Of a stretch of DNA of 9,904 bases, positions 6,384-9,904 are shown one piece after another. The stretch's first letter is position 1. Every line of letters begins with the position of its first letter. The DNA comes from Thermoplasmata archaeon (GTDB taxonomy: Archaea > Thermoplasmatota > Thermoplasmata > Thermoplasmatales > Thermoplasmataceae). The notes beneath the pieces were generated by a model, which worked only from the letters and a program-made list of their open reading frames with translations, ran no database searches and was not told the DNA's origin. Location of the stretch: assembly GCA_021804185.1 (NCBI GenBank), contig JAJZKL010000011.1:1-9904 (forward strand), given 5' to 3'. Made by a program: the position numbers and the translations under genes.

Positions 6384-8288
6384 TTAGATCAACCTCAGAA
6401 TTTCCATTATTATGAATATGATAGAAATACCACTGATGAGCACTACAAAGTAATTTTTTATGATTCCATCCTGAATTCTGCGCAAAAATGTTCCAAGTCT
6501 CATTGTTTCATGTCCAACCACATCAACAGAAGTGTTGTAATGCCCCTCAAATGTGCTGAAGGCAGCAGAGAGTGGTAGAATTACCCTTTCGGCTATTATA
6601 TTGGTAAAAAGGTAATCTATGTAAAACTTGTTCTTCACTACCCTGTAAAGAGGATTTCTTGTGAAGTGGAAGTGCTTCCATCTCTCTGTTCCATACAGAT
6701 AGTAGGTTACAACAACGCCTACAACTATGAATGCCCATGGAATTGCCTCTATGTAAATGGGAGCCGATGGAATTGGTGTGGACGGGTTTATGTAATCATA
6801 GAAATGTGACTGCCATATCCCGAATCCAAGAGAAAATGCAGCCAGGAAGAACAGAGGTATCTGGACATGCAGAGGAGGATCCTTTGCATCTTCAGCAAGT
6901 TTTGACCTGGGCTTTCCAAGTGCCACAAGGAAGAACATCCTGAAGGTATAAAGCACAGTAAGCAGAGCACCGATGACCAGGAAAAGCCACGGCAGGAACG
7001 AAATGAATCCATAACCGGAACCTGTAAAGTATGTCCATGCAGCATCAATTATTGCATCCTTGGAGAAATATGCTGCAGTGGGTGGAATAGCAGCCAGTGT
7101 TATGGCACCTATGAACATGAGAGTTACAGTCACTGGCATCCGTTTCCACAGTCCACCCATACGCCTCACATCCCTGAGTTCCATCATTGCAAGGAGCAGT
7201 GAACCGGCTGTCATGAACAGTAAGGCCTTGAACATTGCATGAACCACGAGGTGGTACATTCCGTAAGAAACCCCCGAATAACCTATAGTGAGAAATCCAC
7301 CAAGACCAATGGCGGCAAGCATGTACCCAAGCTGGCTTATAGTGGAATATGCCAGAATCCTTTTCAGGTCGTTTACAACAAGTCCGAGAACACCGGCGAA
7401 GATCGCAGTGAATGCTCCCAGGATTGCTACAGACTCAAGAGCAAAAGGTGCTGAAGCCTGGAAGATCTGAAACAGCCTTGCTACCAGATATATTCCAGCT
7501 GTGACCATTGTGGCCGCGTGTATAAGAGCTGAAACAGTTGTGGGGCCTTCCATTGCGTCCGGTATCCAGACGTGCAAAGGAAACTGGGATGACTTCCCTG
7601 CAGCTGCTGCGAGGAACAGAACTGAAACTATACCCAGCGTAACCTTTCCAACATGTGAAGCAACAAGGCCAGCATTGTTTATGAGGTATGGTATGCTAAG
7701 GGGGCTCGCACCGTTCAAACCCGTGAACCCAATGAGATGTGTATAGAGTAGAGCCATCCCGGCAAGAAAGAGTAGATCCCCAACCCTTGTTACAATGAAT
7801 GCTTTCTTTGCGGCCGAAGCAGCATTTGGCTTGAAAAACCAGAAGCCAATGAGCAGATATGAACACAATCCAACAAGTTCCCAGAAAAGGAAAAAGAAGA
7901 CCAGATTTGAGGAGATTACAAGACCAAGCATACCGGCAGTGAAAAGGGCTGTCTCTGCAAAATAAACATGCCTGTTTGGGTCCTTACCCATGTAATGCAT
8001 TGCGTACAGATGTATCATCAGCCCCACAAACGAGACCATCAGGACCATGACAATTGAAAGATGATCAACATAGATTCCGTAGTTTATACTGTAGAACCAG
8101 TGTATGCTCTCGTGTATTGGGCCAGAAGCATTGACCTGCAGGTATGTGAGATAGGAGAAAAGAAGAGACAGACCTATTGACGTGGACGCAATTATTCCAG
8201 ACCAGTTTCTGTACTTTATGCCTGCAAGATAAGATAGGACGAAACCCACAAGGGGAGATATGAAGATTAACCACGCATATATGAACAT
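6384..8288 (-). CDS. nuoL: Complex I-type quinone oxidoreductase subunit L (634 aa)
   Basis: NuoL is the distal antiporter-like proton pump, which carries the long lateral helix. The canonical charged chain is intact: F-L-F-W-E-L-V-G with Glu137, T-R-V-G-D with Asp171, G-K-S-S-Q-F-P-L-H-V-W-I-P-D-A-M-E-G-P-T with Lys232, N-D-L-K-R with Lys309, Y-H-L-V-V-H-A-M-F-K-A-L-L-F with His346, His350 and Lys354, and Y-F-S-K-D with Lys410. The C terminus (about 525-634) has the expected lateral-helix region, including K-F-Y-I-D-Y-L-F and L-R-R-I-Q-D-G, and a final membrane anchor. The ATG lies four bases after the nuoK stop; GGTGA (8293-8297, - strand) is its ribosome binding site and overlaps that stop. 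Confidence 0.98.
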   Translation of the reverse strand: MFIYAWLIFISPLVGFVLSYLAGIKYRNWSGIIASTSIGLSLLFSYLTYLQVNASGPIHESIHWFYSINYGIYVDHLSIVMVLMVSFVGLMIHLYAMHYMGKDPNRHVYFAETALFTAGMLGLVISSNLVFFFLFWELVGLCSYLLIGFWFFKPNAASAAKKAFIVTRVGDLLFLAGMALLYTHLIGFTGLNGASPLSIPYLINNAGLVASHVGKVTLGIVSVLFLAAAAGKSSQFPLHVWIPDAMEGPTTVSALIHAATMVTAGIYLVARLFQIFQASAPFALESVAILGAFTAIFAGVLGLVVNDLKRILAYSTISQLGYMLAAIGLGGFLTIGYSGVSYGMYHLVVHAMFKALLFMTAGSLLLAMMELRDVRRMGGLWKRMPVTVTLMFIGAITLAAIPPTAAYFSKDAIIDAAWTYFTGSGYGFISFLPWLFLVIGALLTVLYTFRMFFLVALGKPRSKLAEDAKDPPLHVQIPLFFLAAFSLGFGIWQSHFYDYINPSTPIPSAPIYIEAIPWAFIVVGVVVTYYLYGTERWKHFHFTRNPLYRVVKNKFYIDYLFTNIIAERVILPLSAAFSTFEGHYNTSVDVVGHETMRLGTFLRRIQDGIIKNYFVVLISGISIIFIIMEILRLI

Positions 8289-8292
8289 TGAT

Positions 8293-8592
8293 TCACCACT
8301 TTATTTCTTTAAGCAGGGAAATTGAAATCTTCCCGAATTTTCTGTATATTGCACTGAGCAGACTCATCCCAATGACCGATTCCACAACCCCTATGGCTAT
8401 GGCAAAAAGTGCCATGAGCATGGGCTGGGAACTGTAATAGTATGATCCAACCGCAACCATGTTCAGAATACCGGAATTTATCAGTATTTCTATTGAGATC
8501 ATCATTTTTATCCCTATATTGGAGGTCATTACTCCGTAAAGGCCAATGGTGAACAGTATGAGTGACAGCATTGCCACAAGCAGAATTAACAT
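8293..8592 (-). CDS. nuoK: Complex I-type quinone oxidoreductase subunit K (99 aa)
   Basis: NuoK is a three-helix membrane subunit that links the quinone-side proton path to the antiporter subunits. The two membrane-buried glutamates essential in the family are present: Glu35 in M-I-S-I-E-I-L-I-N and Glu71 in A-I-G-V-V-E-S-V-I-G. Length (about 100 residues) is standard. The ATG directly follows the TAG of the upstream nuoJ C-half, and a strong GGAGGAG site lies seven bases upstream, so coupled but efficient initiation is expected. Confidence 0.97.
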   Translation of the reverse strand: MLILLVAMLSLILFTIGLYGVMTSNIGIKMMISIEILINSGILNMVAVGSYYYSSQPMLMALFAIAIGVVESVIGMSLLSAIYRKFGKISISLLKEIKW

Positions 8593-8817
8593 CTATTGCT
8601 CCTCCTTTCCAGTTATATAGAACATACCTACTATACCTCCTACAAGTATAAGTGACAGAAGCTCAAATGGTGTGACGTAGATACCGAACAGATTTACAGC
8701 TATGGAGGAAATATCCTGTGAAACTGGTATAAAACTGCCCTTTATCTGTACAACATTGATTGCGAATACAATGAAGAAAAGTACTGCTGATGCCTTATAG
8801 GCCAGATTTTTACTCAA
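8593..8817 (-). CDS. nuoJ: Complex I-type subunit J, C-terminal half (NuoJ2, 74 aa, TTG start)
   Basis: This short membrane protein corresponds to the C-terminal part of bacterial NuoJ. It has two hydrophobic helices (about 9-25 and 53-70), the second following the motif I-Y-V-T-P-F-E-L-L-S-L-I-L-V at 46-59, which matches the family's x-Y-x-x-P-F-E-x-x-S-x-x-L-L. The start must be TTG at 8817, because the only later Met is near the end; AAGG lies just upstream. It overlaps the N-half gene by eight bases in the +1 frame. A split NuoJ/FpoJ is known in archaeal complex I operons, so this is taken as a true separate gene rather than a broken one. Confidence 0.9.
   Translation of the reverse strand: MSKNLAYKASAVLFFIVFAINVVQIKGSFIPVSQDISSIAVNLFGIYVTPFELLSLILVGGIVGMFYITGKEEQ
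8599..8606 (-). promoter_or_regulatory. Strong ribosome binding site of nuoK
   Basis: AGGAGGAG on the - strand, inside the last codons of the preceding gene, is a near-perfect complement to the 16S rRNA tail and fixes the nuoK start. Confidence 0.6.
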
Positions 8818-9058
8818 TTTCCTTGCCCCCCGTAAGCATCAGTGTAAATACAAGAAGGGTAACTACCGCACCAACGAAAACAAGCAGCTCCACAGCCCCA
8901 ACTATTGATCCTCCAAGAAAGATGAAAAGTGCTGAAAGCACAAACAGGAATATCATGAGCCATACTGAGGAATGAACCAGATTTTTGGCTGAAATCGTGA
9001 TCAGGGCGAGTATTACGAGTATTGCTGCAAATATCACAAAAATAATTGAAAATATCAT
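8810..9058 (-). CDS. nuoJ: Complex I-type subunit J, N-terminal half (NuoJ1, 82 aa)
   Basis: This protein corresponds to the first three helices of bacterial NuoJ (ND6). The family pattern N-P-V-H-A... is seen as N-L-V-H-S-S-V-W-L at 26-34, followed by L-F-I-F-L-G at 44-49 and the E-L-L-V-F-V-G-A-V-V-T-L-L-V-F segment at 57-71. The last is the third helix, whose pi-bulge is important for coupling; the usual Tyr of V-Y-x-G-A is Phe61 here. The ATG overlaps the nuoI stop (ATGA), with GAGGAGG about ten bases upstream. The stop TAA at 8810-8812 falls inside the start of the C-half gene. Confidence 0.93.
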   Translation of the reverse strand: MIFSIIFVIFAAILVILALITISAKNLVHSSVWLMIFLFVLSALFIFLGGSIVGAVELLVFVGAVVTLLVFTLMLTGGKEIE

Positions 9059-9498
9059 TTTATAACTTCCTCCTCAGGCATTGATAGCTCCTCAGGGGAA
9101 TATGTGAAACTGTTTCTTGTCCTGGCGGTTTCAAATTCATGAGTGAGATATATTGCATCTGTAGGGCATATCTCTTCACAGTTCCTGCAAACTGTGCAGG
9201 TTCCGAAATTCACATCGGGATATATCTTCCTCTTGTTTCTCTGGTTCTCTCTCTCGACCTTGTTCATATGGATGCTTAGGTTGGGACACACCTGTTCACA
9301 CAGGGTGCATCCCACGCAGTCATCAAGGCTGAGGGCAATTCTGAACTTGAATCTGTCAGGGATCTTTGGCCTTACCTCCGGGTACTGCACTGTAACTGGT
9401 TTCTGGAAAAGGTGCTTGCCAACTGTCATCATTGCTTTCAATGTTCCTACCAATGGAACCTGTTTTTTCGGTTCCTCCACTTCTTTAACACCTATCAT
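9055..9498 (-). CDS. nuoI: Complex I-type iron-sulfur subunit I (147 aa)
   Basis: NuoI carries two [4Fe-4S] clusters (N6a and N6b type) that pass electrons towards the quinone site. Both ferredoxin motifs are intact: C-x2-C-x2-C-x3-C-P at 61-72 (Cys61, 64, 67, 71) and again at 101-112 (Cys101, 104, 107, 111). It is shorter than the E. coli protein (about 180), mainly at the N terminus. ATG 9498 is chosen because it makes an ATGA overlap with the nuoH stop and has GGTG upstream. An upstream ATG at 9573 would add 25 residues that look unlike NuoI and lie wholly inside nuoH. The acidic tail P-E-E-E overlaps the start of nuoJ1. Confidence 0.97.
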   Translation of the reverse strand: MIGVKEVEEPKKQVPLVGTLKAMMTVGKHLFQKPVTVQYPEVRPKIPDRFKFRIALSLDDCVGCTLCEQVCPNLSIHMNKVERENQRNKRKIYPDVNFGTCTVCRNCEEICPTDAIYLTHEFETARTRNSFTYSPEELSMPEEEVIK

Positions 9499-9904
9499 AA
9501 CACACCAACCCCCAGTGTGAGAAATCCTGCAATTATGAGGTTTATTATGGATATGGGTAGAAGATATTTCCATCCCATATTTACAAACCTGTCAATCCTG
9601 ATTCTTGGAAGAGAGAGCCATACTGTAAATGATATCAATACAAGAACCATTGTCTTGATGAGTAAATATATGAACCCTGCATCAGATGAAAATGGCCCGT
9701 TGTAGCCCCCAAGATATAGGAGAGAGACCATCATTGAACCAAGGAATATGCTGCCGAACATTCCCATGTAAAAAAGGCCGAACCTCATTCCTGTGTACTC
9801 TGTAGAATGTCCTGAAACAAGTTCACTGTCACTTTCTGCCATATCAAATGGTGAATATGATGATCTTGCCACCATTGCTATGAAAAATACAAACAGTCCT
9901 ACTA
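9495..9904 (-). CDS. nuoH: Complex I-type membrane subunit H, C-terminal part (start outside window)
   Basis: The frame is open from the right edge to TGA at 9495-9497, giving 135 C-terminal residues. NuoH anchors the peripheral arm and forms much of the quinone chamber. The cytoplasmic loop motif is recognisable as S-P-F-D-M-A-E-S-D-S-E-L-V-S-G, followed by T-E-Y-T-G-M-R-F-G-L-F, as in E-L-V-x-G-x-x-x-E-Y-S-G-M-x-F. Three or four membrane helices follow, with L-Y-L-G-G-Y between them and L-P-R-I-R-I-D-R at the loop before the last helix (family x-P-R-x-R-x-D-Q). The part just before P-F-D departs from the family: A-E-x-N-R-x-P-F-D is A-R-S-S-Y-S-P-F-D here. The ATG at 9875 is an internal methionine, since similar sequence continues upstream. 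Confidence 0.95.
   Translation of the reverse strand, partial: VGLFVFFIAMVARSSYSPFDMAESDSELVSGHSTEYTGMRFGLFYMGMFGSIFLGSMMVSLLYLGGYNGPFSSDAGFIYLLIKTMVLVLISFTVWLSLPRIRIDRFVNMGWKYLLPISIINLIIAGFLTLGVGVL

Noticed and set aside
9143..9520. Open + strand frame of about 125 codons opposite nuoI.
   Set aside because: It is antisense to the conserved ferredoxin motifs of NuoI and shows no protein-like pattern of its own.
9499..9573. Longer NuoI with a 25-residue N-terminal extension starting at 9573.
   Set aside because: The extension lies entirely inside nuoH, is unlike NuoI sequences, and the ATG at 9498 has a ribosome binding site and a standard ATGA overlap.

Overview
The window looks like chromosomal DNA of an acidophilic or otherwise Thermoplasmata-type archaeon. 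The evidence is an archaeal TATA/BRE promoter in front of tatA, GGTGA/GGAGG ribosome binding sites, heavy use of AGA/AGG and ATA codons, an archaeal Prx6-type peroxiredoxin tail, a compact tatA-tatC pair, and a complex I operon with nuoJ split into two genes. The assignment to Thermoplasmatales rests on pattern recognition and has not been checked by a database search.

Layout. Positions 1-1902 are on the + strand: the 3' end of a peroxiredoxin gene, a small protein of unknown function, then a short intergenic region with a good archaeal promoter driving a two-gene Tat export operon (tatA, tatC, overlapping by four bases). Positions 1972-9904 are all on the - strand and read right to left as one densely packed unit: nuoH (5' end outside the window), nuoI, nuoJ N-half, nuoJ C-half, nuoK, nuoL, nuoM, nuoN. 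These are followed without a clear break by two unrecognised small genes and a crotonase-family (enoyl-CoA hydratase/isomerase) gene. The two blocks converge in a 69-base gap at 1903-1971.

Function. The nuo genes encode most of the membrane arm of a complex I-like quinone oxidoreductase: the three antiporter-like proton pumps L, M and N, plus K, J and H. NuoI is the 2x[4Fe-4S] subunit that passes electrons to the quinone site. Gene junctions are ATGA overlaps, direct stop/start abutments or gaps of a few bases, each with a recognisable ribosome binding site, so coupled translation of one polycistronic message is likely. The Tat operon would export folded (often cofactor-bearing) proteins.

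The window is mostly well-conserved core metabolism. I saw no mobile element, CRISPR array, RNA gene or defence system, and no convincing evidence of an undescribed system. The points most worth a second look are unusual substitutions at normally conserved positions in NuoH and NuoM, and the uncharacterised small genes trailing the nuo operon.
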